A DNA stretch of 64,000 bases from Candidatus Planktophila sp. (GCA_017858325.1 JAFMBT010000003.1:1-64000), one strand, 5' to 3'; shown: positions 18,775 to 29,738, counted from the stretch's first letter. Numbers and translations: made by a program. Notes: a model not told the origin generated them from the sequence alone.

Positions 18775-19334
18775 TAATCCGAAAAAGAATTCAGAAATAC
18801 TTCCATTTAATAAGTGATGATCGTGGGTCAATTTCAGTCCTAACGATTGCTCTTTTTCTCATCACAGTCTGTCTAATAATGATTACAACAAATATCACGA
18901 CCGTCACGGTCGCTAAGCGAAATCTCACGCAGAGTGCTGAATCTGTCGCACAACGGGGGGCACATTTTCTTGACGAAGAGGCTTACTACACAGGCAAATT
19001 CAACGTTATAACTATGGCTCAAAACCTTTTTGGAAATGGCCCACAAGATCCAGGAGTTCCTATTGACTGCGATCAAGCGATGGCTGGGATCTCAGAGGCG
19101 CTTAGCGATCTTGATAGAGATAGCGAACTCCTGATTCAAAAAGGTGTAAACAATCTAGAAGTTTCAGAGATTTCTTGTGATGGGAGAGATATAAAGGTCT
19201 CCCTCAAAGCGATGGTGAGCCTGCCTTTTCAACTCCCCTTTCTCAATTTAAGTACTGTAAAATTGGAATCTTCAGTAACCACCTACAATCAACGTAACAA
19301 CGGCTTTTACCTCTTTGGATATCGTATTTCGTAG
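18765..19334 (+). CDS. TadG-like (Flp pilus assembly) protein
   Basis: DDRGSISVLTIALFLITVCLIMITTN; start moved to MELIIRK (18765). Confidence 0.6.
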   Translation: MELIIRKRIQKYFHLISDDRGSISVLTIALFLITVCLIMITTNITTVTVAKRNLTQSAESVAQRGAHFLDEEAYYTGKFNVITMAQNLFGNGPQDPGVPIDCDQAMAGISEALSDLDRDSELLIQKGVNNLEVSEISCDGRDIKVSLKAMVSLPFQLPFLNLSTVKLESSVTTYNQRNNGFYLFGYRIS

Positions 19335-19384
19335 TCCTCGAACGAGAATGAAGCCCACTCTCTCAAAGTCGGTATCCTTAGTGC

Positions 19385-20491
19385 ATGGCTCGCGAATATA
19401 ACCTAGAGATATCTGCGATTGACGCGACCCTTGTTTCAATTGAAAAGGTTTTAGATCTTCCCAAGCTTGAAGCAGAAGCAGTTGAACTCGAAGCCCAAGC
19501 GGGCGTACCTAACCTTTGGGATGATCCGGCAAAAGCTCAGGCGGTAACGAGCAAACTTTCCAGAGTGCAATCAACGATCGCCCGGCTCAAATCTTTGCGT
19601 CGCCGCGTTGAAGATCTCCCAGTTCTCTTTGAGTTAGCTGCCGATGAGCCAGATGGTTCTGGGCTGCGTGATGCCGAGATTGAATTAGATGCAACTGTGA
19701 AAGCGATTAGTGAACTTGAAGTCACAACACTTCTCAACGGTGAATATGACGATCGCGATGCACTGATCACAATTCGCTCGGAGGCCGGTGGGGTAGAGGC
19801 TGCGGACTGGGCTGAAATGCTGATGCGCATGTATTTGCGATATTGTGAACGCCACGAATTCAAAGTCGATGTATTAGAAACTTCGTATGCGGAAGAAGCG
19901 GGAATTAAATCAACAACATTTCGAGTGAGCGCACCGTATGCATATGGAACTATCTCTGTTGAGCAGGGTACGCATCGCTTAGTACGTATTTCTCCCTTTG
20001 ATTCGCAATCACGTCGACACACTTCTTTCGCAGGCGTTGAGGTTGTTCCTGTTGTGGAACAGAGCGATGACATTGAAATTGACGAGAAAGAGATCAGAGT
20101 CGATGTGTATCGCTCTTCTGGCCCAGGAGGCCAGGGAGTAAATACAACTGATTCTGCGGTGCGGCTCACACATATCCCAACAGGAATAGTTGTTTCATGT
20201 CAGAACGAACGTTCACAAATTCAGAATAAAGCTACCGCCATGGCAGTCCTTCAATCGAAGTTATTAGAACGCCGTCGCCAAGAAGAGCAGGCAAAAATCA
20301 ATGCCCTGAAAGGTGATAACTCTGGCTCATGGGGAAATCAGATGCGCTCTTATGTTTTGGCTCCCTATCAAATGGTGAAAGATCTTCGGAATAATCACGA
20401 GACAGGGAACACATCAGCTGTTCTCAATGGTGAAATTGATGATTTCATCGAAGCCGGAATTCGCTGGCGTCGCTCTCAAGCAATGCAATAA
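19385..20491 (+). CDS. prfB: Peptide chain release factor 2
   Basis: [24 protein letters not shown] motif; full-length single frame, no programmed frameshift. Confidence 0.96.
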   Translation: MAREYNLEISAIDATLVSIEKVLDLPKLEAEAVELEAQAGVPNLWDDPAKAQAVTSKLSRVQSTIARLKSLRRRVEDLPVLFELAADEPDGSGLRDAEIELDATVKAISELEVTTLLNGEYDDRDALITIRSEAGGVEAADWAEMLMRMYLRYCERHEFKVDVLETSYAEEAGIKSTTFRVSAPYAYGTISVEQGTHRLVRISPFDSQSRRHTSFAGVEVVPVVEQSDDIEIDEKEIRVDVYRSSGPGGQGVNTTDSAVRLTHIPTGIVVSCQNERSQIQNKATAMAVLQSKLLERRRQEEQAKINALKGDNSGSWGNQMRSYVLAPYQMVKDLRNNHETGNTSAVLNGEIDDFIEAGIRWRRSQAMQ

Positions 20492-20752
20492 ACCACACGC
20501 ATCACAGCAATTTTACGCATCACATCACCACTATGCATCACAGTGATCATTGGTATCTCGCAAATCACAGTGCTCTCACGCCTCAAAGTGGACTCAGTTT
20601 CCATCTAAAGTCGAGTCGATCTACGCTCAAATCCCGCAGAGTTCATCCTTGTTCCATAAACTAGGCATAGTACGGAGAACTCGGAGCAGACAGCTCTGGC
20701 TCCCAAGGGTCAGGCCGAGAGCCTGGCTGATCGAAGGTAAAGGAAGCAGCAG

Positions 20753-21442
20753 ATGATTCGCTTTGAGAACGTGACTAAGACCTATCCGGGTCAAGAGCGT
20801 CCTGCCCTCGATTCAGTCAACCTTGAAATAGTTAAAGGTGAATTCGTCTTCCTTGTTGGAGCATCAGGTTCAGGTAAATCAACTTTTCTTAGATTAATTC
20901 TCCGGGAAGAGAAACCAACAACAGGTGTCATTCACGTTGCCGGTAAGAACCTTGGCAAACTTTCAAACCATAAGATTCCTGAACTTCGTCGCCAGCTCGG
21001 AACTGTCTTTCAAGATTTTAGACTTCTTCCGAATAAGACAATTACTGAAAATATTGCCTTTGCTCTCCACGTTCTTGGATATTCAAAGAAAGAGATCAAT
21101 CGCGAAGTTCCTGAAGTACTCGAGCTCATTGGCTTAGAAGATAAAGGCGATCGACTCCCAAATCAGCTATCGGGTGGTGAGCAGCAACGCGTAGCAATCG
21201 CACGAGCTTATGTGACTAAGCCAGCGATTATTATTGCCGATGAGCCAACAGGAAACCTCGACCCTGCACTTTCTGTTGGAATTATGAAGTTACTTGATCG
21301 AATTAATCGCGAAGGTACAACTGTTTTAATGGCAACACATGATTCAGGGATTGTTGATCAAATGCGTAAGCGAGTAATTGAACTTGATGGTGGTCATGTG
21401 ATTCGCGATCAGGTCCGTGGTGTTTATGGATATACCGGGTAG
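20753..21442 (+). CDS. ftsE: Cell-division ATP-binding protein FtsE
   Basis: ABC ATPase [23 protein letters not shown]; followed by ftsX. Confidence 0.95.
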   Translation: MIRFENVTKTYPGQERPALDSVNLEIVKGEFVFLVGASGSGKSTFLRLILREEKPTTGVIHVAGKNLGKLSNHKIPELRRQLGTVFQDFRLLPNKTITENIAFALHVLGYSKKEINREVPEVLELIGLEDKGDRLPNQLSGGEQQRVAIARAYVTKPAIIIADEPTGNLDPALSVGIMKLLDRINREGTTVLMATHDSGIVDQMRKRVIELDGGHVIRDQVRGVYGYTG

Positions 21443-21463
21443 CGGTTAGGAAAAGAGGAGAAG

Positions 21464-22366
21464 ATGCGCGCAGGATTTTTGCTCAGTGAAGTTCGAATTG
21501 GACTTCGTCGCAACCTAACGATGACCTTTGCCGTTGTTGTCACAACAGCTATCTCACTTTCTCTCCTCGGCATCGGACTTCTTTCGAATGCCCAAGTAAA
21601 TGCCATGAAAGATTTTTGGTATGACAAGATCGAAGTCTCAGTATTTCTCTGCGGCCCATTATCTGAATCGGCATCGTGTTCAGGTGGAGTAGTAACTGAT
21701 GAGCAACGCACCGCAATCAAATCAGATCTTGCACTCTTACCCGTAGTGCAGAGCGTTTACTACGAGAGCCAATCTGAGGCATATGCTCGCTTTCAAGAGC
21801 GATTTAAGGATTCTGCTATTGCACAAAATGTGACAGCTAATCAATTGCCAGAATCATTTCGAGTGAAGTTAGAAGATCCCACACAGTTTGCCGTGGTCGT
21901 CTCAGCATTCTCAGGGCGTCCAGGTGTTGATGTAGTTCAAGACCAGCGCACAATTCTGGAGAAGTTCTTTAAATTACTTGAAGTTCTTCGAAATGGCGCA
22001 ATCGTAGTTGGATTGGCATCTGTGCTCACTGCTGCGCTTCTGATTTCAAATACGCTGCGAATTGCAGCATTCAACCGTCGTCGTGAAACAGGAGTGATGA
22101 AATTAGTTGGAGCTTCCTCATTCTCAATTCAATTACCGTTTCTCCTTGAAGGAATAATCTCGGCAATTATTGGATGGGGACTTGCAACTGGTCTGCTTGC
22201 TGGCCTCAAGCAGGTAATTGACACAAATGTCGCACCGCTGCTTACCTTTACTAGATTCTTCGGATGGAATGAAGTGTGGGTATCGTCTGCATGGCTACTA
22301 CTTACAGGACTAGTCGTATCAACCTTCGCATCTCTCATAACACTTCGCCGTTACCTCAAGGTCTAG
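21464..22366 (+). CDS. ftsX: Cell-division permease FtsX
   Basis: FtsX topology, downstream of ftsE. Confidence 0.93.
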   Translation: MRAGFLLSEVRIGLRRNLTMTFAVVVTTAISLSLLGIGLLSNAQVNAMKDFWYDKIEVSVFLCGPLSESASCSGGVVTDEQRTAIKSDLALLPVVQSVYYESQSEAYARFQERFKDSAIAQNVTANQLPESFRVKLEDPTQFAVVVSAFSGRPGVDVVQDQRTILEKFFKLLEVLRNGAIVVGLASVLTAALLISNTLRIAAFNRRRETGVMKLVGASSFSIQLPFLLEGIISAIIGWGLATGLLAGLKQVIDTNVAPLLTFTRFFGWNEVWVSSAWLLLTGLVVSTFASLITLRRYLKV

Positions 22367-22396
22367 GGTTCAGGTTCTAGGGTCTCGAGTAGCGCG

Positions 22397-22876
22397 ATGG
22401 TTAAAGAAGTTGGTAGAAAACTCATCGCCCAGAATAAAAAAGCGCGCCACGATTATTCGATCGAAGATGTGTTTGAATGCGGAATTGTCCTCACTGGTAC
22501 CGAGGTAAAGTCATTGCGCGCTGGACGTGCATCGCTCATTGATGGATATGCCCATGTGAATAACGGTGAACTCTGGTTGAGCGGAGTTCATATTCCGGAA
22601 TACACAGAAGGAACGTGGAATAACCACACACCTCGGCGCGAACGCAAGTTGTTGGTGCACTTACAAGAGCTACGCAAACTTCATGCACTTACCAAAGAAG
22701 GTGGCCTTACTCTTATTCCTTTGCAGCTCTACTTCAAAGATGGCAAGGCCAAGATTGAAATTGCACTCGCTCGAGGAAAGAAATCTCACGATAAGCGAGC
22801 AGCTCTTAAAGAGCGTCAAGATTCACGTGAAGTTGAGCGAGAAATTTCTAGGCGTAAATCAGGGCGCGACTCTTAA
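22397..22876 (+). CDS. smpB: SsrA-binding protein
   Basis: [35 protein letters not shown]. Confidence 0.97.
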   Translation: MVKEVGRKLIAQNKKARHDYSIEDVFECGIVLTGTEVKSLRAGRASLIDGYAHVNNGELWLSGVHIPEYTEGTWNNHTPRRERKLLVHLQELRKLHALTKEGGLTLIPLQLYFKDGKAKIEIALARGKKSHDKRAALKERQDSREVEREISRRKSGRDS

Positions 22877-23189
22877 TCTTTACTGCACCGCTTATCACTT
22901 ACCGTTTATCACTCTCGAACGACTGGTAACTGCGTATCTACTAAGCCAGCAATAGCGCTTCTTCTCCGCCAGCCACTCTCTATCTAGTCAGCCTCTCACT
23001 CACTTTTCACGCCTAATCCAATGAGGGAGAATAGAATTTTTGTGATGTCTGAAACGTTCTATACACTTAGAGAACAACTACATAGTGGCAATGCATAACA
23101 GTCATAAGCACGGCTATGGCTCTAAAATTCACCCAAGGGTGGCTCTACGAGTTATTACGTGTGCGCATGACAATGCTTTCCACACCCAT

Positions 23190-23557
23190 GGGGGTGAACG
23201 GTCTCGACTTTGGCTGTTGAGATAGGGGAAGCGGGCCGAGGAAGCCGGAATGATCTCGTAAACCATGAAATCCGTGCACAACTAACTGCAGACAACAGTC
23301 GCAGTGATTTCGCACTAGCTGCATAAGCTAGTCCCGAATCCGTCAGCCCAGGGGCGCTCTCGCTCTGGAATCTGGCGTCGCTAGAGAGCTCTTCATCTAC
23401 ATAGCGTTGCGAATGTGTAGAGAGAACAGTTTCGCAAATGAGTTTGTCGAATACTCGTGTGTAAGAGATTCGGAACTGAGAAAACGATAAACACACTACG
23501 CCCGTAGAAGCCCTATTTTGATTCCGAAGGACCCGGGTTCGATTCCCGGCACCTCCA
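23190..23557 (+). ncRNA. ssrA: tmRNA, tag ADNSRSDFALAA (tag ORF 23288-23326)
   Basis: 5' GGGGGUG pairs with 3' CACCUCC (one GU); T-arm CCGGGTTCGATTCCCGG; tag ORF gca gac aac agt cgc agt gat ttc gca cta gct gca taa; CCA not encoded. Confidence 0.96.
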
Positions 23558-23575
23558 CTATTTTTGAAGGATTAA

Positions 23576-23905
23576 TCAGAATTCAGAGGTCCCTAGTTTT
23601 CCTGGGGTACTTCTGCGATCAACCTTTCCGATCTGATATTCCATTTTTATTGCGATCAGATTCATGATCATTCCAGAAATCATCAAGAGCGCTGCCGCGA
23701 TTGGGATCCCACTAGATAAAATGAGAAATCCGAGAGTTATTCCGGCCAAAGCAAGTAGTGAGATAAGAATTCGCCTTGTGTACCAAAGTGCAGGAATCTT
23801 AAGAGTCATATTCCAGATTGGGCTAAGTGTGAGAAGAATGCCGATCGGTCCACTAAAGATAATGATAGATAGAAGAGCTGCAACTAAAGCGGCTAGTGAT
23901 TCCAT
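23576..23905 (-). CDS. Hypothetical small membrane protein
   Basis: Hydrophobic segments; -10-like TAATAT 6 nt before ATG. Confidence 0.55.
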   Translation of the reverse strand: MESLAALVAALLSIIIFSGPIGILLTLSPIWNMTLKIPALWYTRRILISLLALAGITLGFLILSSGIPIAAALLMISGMIMNLIAIKMEYQIGKVDRRSTPGKLGTSEF

Positions 23906-24059
23906 ATCTATATATTACTAGTGCTCGATGAGATAACGAATATGTCGCGGCGCAGAAATTGCAGTAAGTCGGATTGCCACTCGTAGGAGCATTTATCGGT
24001 GGGAGTTATGTCGAGCAGGAATCATGTCGAGCAGGAGATGCCTTCGCATAGGAATCAAT

Positions 24060-24635
24060 TTACTCCGGTAGGTATTCCCACTCTTCTGGGATTGCGGCAA
24101 AGAGATACATATCAACCTGTCGCCCATCATCGCGCGAGATTTTCTTCCGCAGTAATCCCTCACGTTGGTAACCGGCGGAGGTAAGCAGCTTTATGGAGGC
24201 TATATTTTCTACATCCACCATGGCTTCAACTCGTTTGAATCCAATAGTGGCAAAGCCATAATCAGTCAGCATTCGTACCGCTGTGGTCGCAATCGACTTT
24301 CCACGCATGGATTCGCTCATCCAGTAACCAATCTCGCCGACGCTGTTCTTGACGCTTATTGAGTGAAAAGAGATAGTTCCAGCAAACTTTCGATCATCAC
24401 CATTTCCATATTCAATAATCAATGGAAGTTCGCGCTGGGTTCGAAGAGATGCATCAACACGTTGCACATAGTCGAGAGCATGAGCCATTGAGTAGTTAGC
24501 GCTGATCGCAGTGAATCGAGGAATTAAAGGATCCTGACAACCGTCAAAGATTGCTTGAGTGTCCTTAAGTTCTGGTTTGCGCAGGTTGATTAAACCTCGA
24601 GTCAGAGTTGGAATTTCCGTAGGCCACCAGATCAT
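24060..24635 (-). CDS. GNAT acetyltransferase (RimJ/RimL-like)
   Basis: GYWMSESMRGKSIATTAVRMLTDYGF and NIASIKLLTSAGYQREG. Confidence 0.85.
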   Translation of the reverse strand: MIWWPTEIPTLTRGLINLRKPELKDTQAIFDGCQDPLIPRFTAISANYSMAHALDYVQRVDASLRTQRELPLIIEYGNGDDRKFAGTISFHSISVKNSVGEIGYWMSESMRGKSIATTAVRMLTDYGFATIGFKRVEAMVDVENIASIKLLTSAGYQREGLLRKKISRDDGRQVDMYLFAAIPEEWEYLPE

Positions 24636-24646
24636 TGAATCAGCTA

Positions 24647-25570
24647 CTAGCCGATGAGCTCTGCGCTACGAGCCTTACTTGGATCATGAGTGCAGGAAAG
24701 ATTTGAATCAAGGTCAGCACAAGGATCACAGAGAAGAATCAATTGATGGCATGAGGCGGTGTTGCAATTTCTGAATTGATTGGTCGAGGCCTCACACTTT
24801 TCGCACTTACCAATAACCTTGGCGTGATCTGAGAATTCCATCTTCATGCGTGAATCGAAGATATAGAGAGAACCCTCCCAGAGCCCGTCATCACCAAAAG
24901 CGTTACCGTATTTAACGATTCCTCCATCGATTTGATAGACCTCTTTAAATCCGTTTTTAACCATCACTGCAGAGAGAATTTCACATCGAATTCCACCGGT
25001 GCAGTAGGTCACCACAGGCTTATCTTTAATGTGGTCATACTTTCCGCTTTCGATCTCTTCAATAAAGTCGCGGGAGGTCGTTACATCAGGAACTATTGCG
25101 CCTTTGAATTTTCCAATCTCTGCCTCAAAGGCATTACGCCCATCAAAGAAAACAACATCGTCACCGCGCTCTTTCACAAGCTCTTCGAGCTGATCTGGAC
25201 GAATATGAGTGCCGCCGCCGACAACACCATTCTCGTCGACTTCGATGACATCAGGATCACCGAAGGCTACAAGTTCAGATTTCACTTTAACGGAGAGACG
25301 CGGGAAATCATTTCCTGTTCCTTCAGACCACTTAAATACGATTTTCTTAAAGGCCGGATACTTACGGGTCTTAGAGACATACTTTTTCAGTGCTGCCATA
25401 TCGCCACCGAGGGTTCCATTAATTCCATGTGTGGAGATAAGGATGCGTCCGGTTAATCCTAAAGATTGGCAGAGTTCTCTCTGCCACAACAGCATCGCAT
25501 CTGGATCACTAATGGGAGTGAAGCAGTAATAGAGAATCACCTTGTTGAGTTTCGGTGCATGCTTGTTCAC
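24647..25570 (-). CDS. trhO: Rhodanese-domain tRNA uridine hydroxylase
   Basis: [20 protein letters not shown], rhodanese active site [14 protein letters not shown] start. Confidence 0.9.
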   Translation of the reverse strand: MNKHAPKLNKVILYYCFTPISDPDAMLLWQRELCQSLGLTGRILISTHGINGTLGGDMAALKKYVSKTRKYPAFKKIVFKWSEGTGNDFPRLSVKVKSELVAFGDPDVIEVDENGVVGGGTHIRPDQLEELVKERGDDVVFFDGRNAFEAEIGKFKGAIVPDVTTSRDFIEEIESGKYDHIKDKPVVTYCTGGIRCEILSAVMVKNGFKEVYQIDGGIVKYGNAFGDDGLWEGSLYIFDSRMKMEFSDHAKVIGKCEKCEASTNQFRNCNTASCHQLILLCDPCADLDSNLSCTHDPSKARSAELIG

Positions 25571-25599
25571 GGGTTGATTCTAACGCGAGGCGGGTGGGA

Positions 25600-27021
25600 C
25601 TAACTACCCTCAAGGATCGAGCGGGCAGGTGTTTGATAGATCTTGCCTAAGGGCGAAGTCCACGTGCACGAACCATCGGCGCGAGATTCAATACTCCATC
25701 CACCATGTGTTTTTAGAAGATGATGTCGTCGACAGAGCGCGCCAAGATTATCTAACGATGTGGTTCCACCATCGTCCCAACTCTGTGCGTGATCTAAATC
25801 TGATAAAGCTGCAGAGCGTCTACATCCTGGGAATCGACATGTTCTATCTCGGGCGATAAGAAAATCAATAAGTCCTTGCGGAGGTTCATACATCTGCCTT
25901 CCATAATCTAAAAGCACGCCGGTCTGCGGATCTGTAATAAATCGCCGCCATTGTCCATCACTTGCTAATGCACGAGCCACCGAAGCCGGTATTGCGCCAT
26001 ATCCAGCTAATTGCCCTGGATTTTCACTTAACCCGAGAAGTGTGGGTAGATCTATTGTTACGTTAATCGTGATTGGTCTTCTATGGAGAGCAACTTCGTC
26101 AACTTTTGATGCAAGTGCAAAGCCAGCGATCGCAGTAAGGGCATCGGCACGCTTCATATCCGCGCTACGTGAATCTTTCTCAGCTATCTGATCAGCCGCA
26201 CCATTAGCGCTACGTGAATCTTTCTTGGCTATCTGATCAGCCGCACCATTGGCGCTACGTGAATCTTTCTTGGTCATCTCATCGCCTGCCTTCTGCAAAT
26301 CAAGGCGGTCGCTCTTAACAATGAATGCTTCAATAGCCTTCATAACCGTCTGTGCATCCTCTGCTGGAAGGATTGCAACTACAGTAGACATTCCATCAAT
26401 ATCGTTATAACAACTCACACGTCGACTATCCCGCGCCTTCTCAACGACCTCTTCAAATGTCTCAGGAGCAAACTTTGCAATGGCTGTGCGCACCTGCTGC
26501 GCTACCTGTGAAGGAGTGTGAAACTCAGCATAAGAGATTGCCCGCTCTTCAATGGAAAATACTGCAAATTCACTTAAACCATCTCGTATTGCAGAGGCAG
26601 TTTCTTTAGCAATCACGGTTGCATGTGCTGGGCTAATCTCACCTGTTGCAAGCGCTGAACATGTTTGAGGGAGATGATTAACTAATGTGCGTGCAACATC
26701 AATGCGCATCTGGGCTGTTCCTGCAGATAGTCGCAACGCACTCGAGACATCTTCGCGCTCTGACTCATCGACTCCGCCGAATGGACCCTCTGCACTCGTG
26801 GCTTCGATTCCAGCAACTGCGACAATCGCACGCTGCATCGCTGCCTGCAACCAACTGGTCTGGCGCTCTAGCGCTGCTAGATAGTCAATACGAGCAGAGG
26901 GAGTAAGTGTGTGTGGATCGATTGCGATCAATCCAGTAAGTGTTGCAATACCTGGGGCCGCAGCAAGGAGCAGAACAACATCCTCCTCGGGAGAAGTTGT
27001 AAATGCCGTTGCGAGGTTCAT
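25600..27021 (-). CDS. DUF222/HNH endonuclease-domain protein
   Basis: C-terminal CRFPGCRRSAALSDLDHAQSW...LCRRHHLLKTHGGW. Confidence 0.88.
   Translation of the reverse strand: MNLATAFTTSPEEDVVLLLAAAPGIATLTGLIAIDPHTLTPSARIDYLAALERQTSWLQAAMQRAIVAVAGIEATSAEGPFGGVDESEREDVSSALRLSAGTAQMRIDVARTLVNHLPQTCSALATGEISPAHATVIAKETASAIRDGLSEFAVFSIEERAISYAEFHTPSQVAQQVRTAIAKFAPETFEEVVEKARDSRRVSCYNDIDGMSTVVAILPAEDAQTVMKAIEAFIVKSDRLDLQKAGDEMTKKDSRSANGAADQIAKKDSRSANGAADQIAEKDSRSADMKRADALTAIAGFALASKVDEVALHRRPITINVTIDLPTLLGLSENPGQLAGYGAIPASVARALASDGQWRRFITDPQTGVLLDYGRQMYEPPQGLIDFLIARDRTCRFPGCRRSAALSDLDHAQSWDDGGTTSLDNLGALCRRHHLLKTHGGWSIESRADGSCTWTSPLGKIYQTPARSILEGS
26164..26283 (-). repeat. 45-bp in-frame tandem repeat (about 2.7 units) in the HNH protein gene
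   Basis: GCTACGTGAATCTTTCT recurs at 26164, 26209 and 26254; encodes KKDSRSANGAADQIA. Confidence 0.95.
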
Positions 27022-27152
27022 GTGGTGATAGTGGTGGTAGCTGCTGACATGAAAGTGGGAAAAAGAGGAGTTATCCCCAGTTATTCAGAGAGAAATCACC
27101 GAAAGAGCGAGAAATTCCCCAAGTAGTGAGAAATTCTCCAAAAAGAAACGAA

Positions 27153-28268
27153 TTAACGCTCGCTTGATTCCTGCATATCAGTTGGCGCACCATGCACATC
27201 GAGAACTGCGGCAGAATCGTGTGTGCTCGCGCTAGTTGATTCGCGCGACCCAGCTCCCGCTGAATCACCCTGCAACTTGTCTGTGCGATTAAGCGGAGCC
27301 TTTGGCTTTGCATCTTCCTTATAGATAGCAGGGATAGATCCCAGCAAACCCTTTTGGAAATCTTCAAATGCCTGCAGTACTTCGCGCTTTGTATTCATAA
27401 CAAATGGCCCCATCCATGCCACCGGCTCTTTAATCGGTGCGCCACCTAGAATAAATAGCTCGAGATTTGGTGATCGTGTTTCTTGATGTTGCGCTGACTT
27501 AATAACAATCTCATCACCTTCGCCAAAGACAGCGAGCTGTCCCATTTGGATTGGTTGCGATTGTGCACCAACAAAACCATGTCCAGCCATTGAATACACC
27601 AGTGCGTTGTAATCACGGCGCCACGGAAGTCTTAATTCGGCCCCAGGTGCAACGGTTGCATGAATCAAAGTGATCGGAGTCTGCGTTGAACCAGGTCCCA
27701 TATGGCCATCAAGTTCACCTGCAATAATTCGAACCAGTGCGCCACCATCATGCGTTGTTAGTAGCGCAACATCGTTTGCACGAACATCTTGATATGCAGG
27801 AGGTGACCACTTCTTTGCCGCAGGAAGATTTACCCATAATTGAAATCCGTGAAAGAGTCCACCGCTCATAACCAAACTCTCAGGTGGAGTTTCAATGTGA
27901 AGAATTCCACCACCGGCTGTCATCCATTGAGTGTCACCATCTGTAATCGTGCCACCACCACCATTTGAATCTTGGTGATCAAAAATTCCATCAATAATGT
28001 AAGTAACAGTTTCAAAACCACGATGTGGATGCCATGGAGTTCCCTTAGGTTCTCCCGGTGCATATTCAACTTCACCCATTTGATCTAAGTGAATAAACGG
28101 ATCAAGTTCTGCTAGATCAACGCCAGCAAATGCACGACGTACAGGAAATCCTTCACCTTCAAAACCTTGCGGCGCAGTTGTAATACTTTTTACGCGACGA
28201 GGTTGACTCCCTGCCGCAACGGAAATACGCGGAAGGACGGTGATATCGGAAACTGTTACTGCTGGCAT
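27153..28268 (-). CDS. Pirin family protein
   Basis: HPHRGFETVTYIIDGIFDHQDS pirin motif. Confidence 0.9.
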   Translation of the reverse strand: MPAVTVSDITVLPRISVAAGSQPRRVKSITTAPQGFEGEGFPVRRAFAGVDLAELDPFIHLDQMGEVEYAPGEPKGTPWHPHRGFETVTYIIDGIFDHQDSNGGGGTITDGDTQWMTAGGGILHIETPPESLVMSGGLFHGFQLWVNLPAAKKWSPPAYQDVRANDVALLTTHDGGALVRIIAGELDGHMGPGSTQTPITLIHATVAPGAELRLPWRRDYNALVYSMAGHGFVGAQSQPIQMGQLAVFGEGDEIVIKSAQHQETRSPNLELFILGGAPIKEPVAWMGPFVMNTKREVLQAFEDFQKGLLGSIPAIYKEDAKPKAPLNRTDKLQGDSAGAGSRESTSASTHDSAAVLDVHGAPTDMQESSER

Positions 28269-28364
28269 GGTGGCTCCTTAGTGATGGCTTCAGAGTAATT
28301 GAAGTTTCAACTACCTGCAACCTGAAATAAAACTTAACTCAGCCATAGCCGTACCTACTGAAAA

Positions 28365-29738
28365 TTAGAGAGCCTTAAGGGCTGAAACAACCTTTGTCAG
28401 CGAGGCCTTTGCATCCCCGAAGAGCAGCATTGTTTTTGGATCATAGAGGAGTTCGTTTTCAATTCCAGCAAATCCCGGACGCATTGAACGCTTCAAGAAG
28501 ATTACATTTCCAGCATGGGAAACTTCCAAAATTGGCATTCCATAAATCGGGCAACCAGGCGAAGTTTGTGCAGCTGGGTTCACAACATCGTTTGCACCGA
28601 TCACAATTGCAACGTCAGTCTGACCAAAAGTTGGATTCACTTCTTCCATCTCAACTAACTGATCATAAGGAATATTGGCTTCAGCAAGTAGCACGTTCAT
28701 ATGGCCTGGCATACGACCTGCGACTGGGTGAATTCCGTAGGCAACATCGATGCCCTTGGAAATCATTAAGTCTGCAAGTTCACGCACAGTATGTTGTGCC
28801 TGCGCAACAGCTAATCCGAAGCCCGGAACGATTACTACACGACGTGCATAGTTGAGCAAGATTGCAACATCATCTGGAGAACCGCTGCGAACAGGACGAT
28901 TTTCCACCGCACTACTTGAATCTTGTGGCTTTGCAGTAAATGCACCGAAGAGAGTTCCAAAGAGTGAACGTCCCATCGCGTCAGCCATCATGCGCGTAAG
29001 GATTGTGCCTGATGCACCAACGAGCGTTCCCGCAATTATGAGAAGTGTTGAATTGAGAACGTAACCACTTGCTGCAACGGTAAGGCCGGTAAATGCGTTG
29101 AGAAGTGAGATAACGATAGGCACATCAGCACCCCCCACAGGGAGAACGAAGAGAATTCCAAATGCTAGAGAGAACCCTGCAACAACTAACAATGGAGTAG
29201 TGCCTAGCGCAACAACGACCCAGACTGAAGTACCCAATACAGCTGCCAGCGTAGCTGCAATAACAAAGCGGCCACCTGGGAAAACAACGGGGCGAGTAGT
29301 CATGAGTTCCTGCAACTTAAGGAATGTGACAATCGAACCGCTGAACGATACGCAGCCAACAACGACTGTAAATACTGTGAAGATCAAAAATGCTGTCGGG
29401 GCATCTTTTCCTTCAATCTGATATTCAACAATTGCAACCAGCGCTGCAGCGCCACCACCAACACCATTAAAGAGTGCGACAAGTTGTGGCATCTGAGTCA
29501 TCTGCACCTTGCGAGCTGCAGGTACACCGATAATTGTTCCAACAGCGATCGCTCCCAGAATCCATCCTAAATTCTTTATATCACCGTGGAAGAAGACAAC
29601 AACCGTGGCAATTCCAGCACCGAGTGCTCCAAGGAGGTTTCCGCGACGGGCGGTGCGCGGATGCGAAAGACCTTTGAGCGCGAGAATAAAGAGAACGCCG
29701 GCAGCTAATCCGATGAGGTCGTAGACGAAGTCACTCAC
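28365..29738 (-). CDS. pntB: NAD(P) transhydrogenase beta subunit
   Basis: GYGIHPVAGRMPGHMNVLLAEA. Confidence 0.95.
   Translation of the reverse strand: MSDFVYDLIGLAAGVLFILALKGLSHPRTARRGNLLGALGAGIATVVVFFHGDIKNLGWILGAIAVGTIIGVPAARKVQMTQMPQLVALFNGVGGGAAALVAIVEYQIEGKDAPTAFLIFTVFTVVVGCVSFSGSIVTFLKLQELMTTRPVVFPGGRFVIAATLAAVLGTSVWVVVALGTTPLLVVAGFSLAFGILFVLPVGGADVPIVISLLNAFTGLTVAASGYVLNSTLLIIAGTLVGASGTILTRMMADAMGRSLFGTLFGAFTAKPQDSSSAVENRPVRSGSPDDVAILLNYARRVVIVPGFGLAVAQAQHTVRELADLMISKGIDVAYGIHPVAGRMPGHMNVLLAEANIPYDQLVEMEEVNPTFGQTDVAIVIGANDVVNPAAQTSPGCPIYGMPILEVSHAGNVIFLKRSMRPGFAGIENELLYDPKTMLLFGDAKASLTKVVSALKAL

Noticed and set aside
19537-20169. 210-aa - strand ORF rich in S/T/R
   Set aside because: Shadow ORF fully antisense to prfB.
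23155-23496. 113-aa ORF on the - strand
   Set aside because: Antisense to tmRNA; RNA structure and tag ORF explain the sequence.
24008-24036. Direct repeat ATGTCGAGCAGGA x2 downstream of the GNAT gene
   Set aside because: Only two copies in an intergenic gap; no supporting context.
26164-26283. Possible CRISPR-like direct repeats (45 bp, 18 bp and 22 bp repeats in the window)
   Set aside because: All are contiguous tandem repeats without spacers, mostly in-frame coding; no cas genes.
27109-27141. GAGAAATTCCCCAA / GAGAAATTCTCCAA direct repeat between the pirin and HNH genes
   Set aside because: Two copies only, no clear function.
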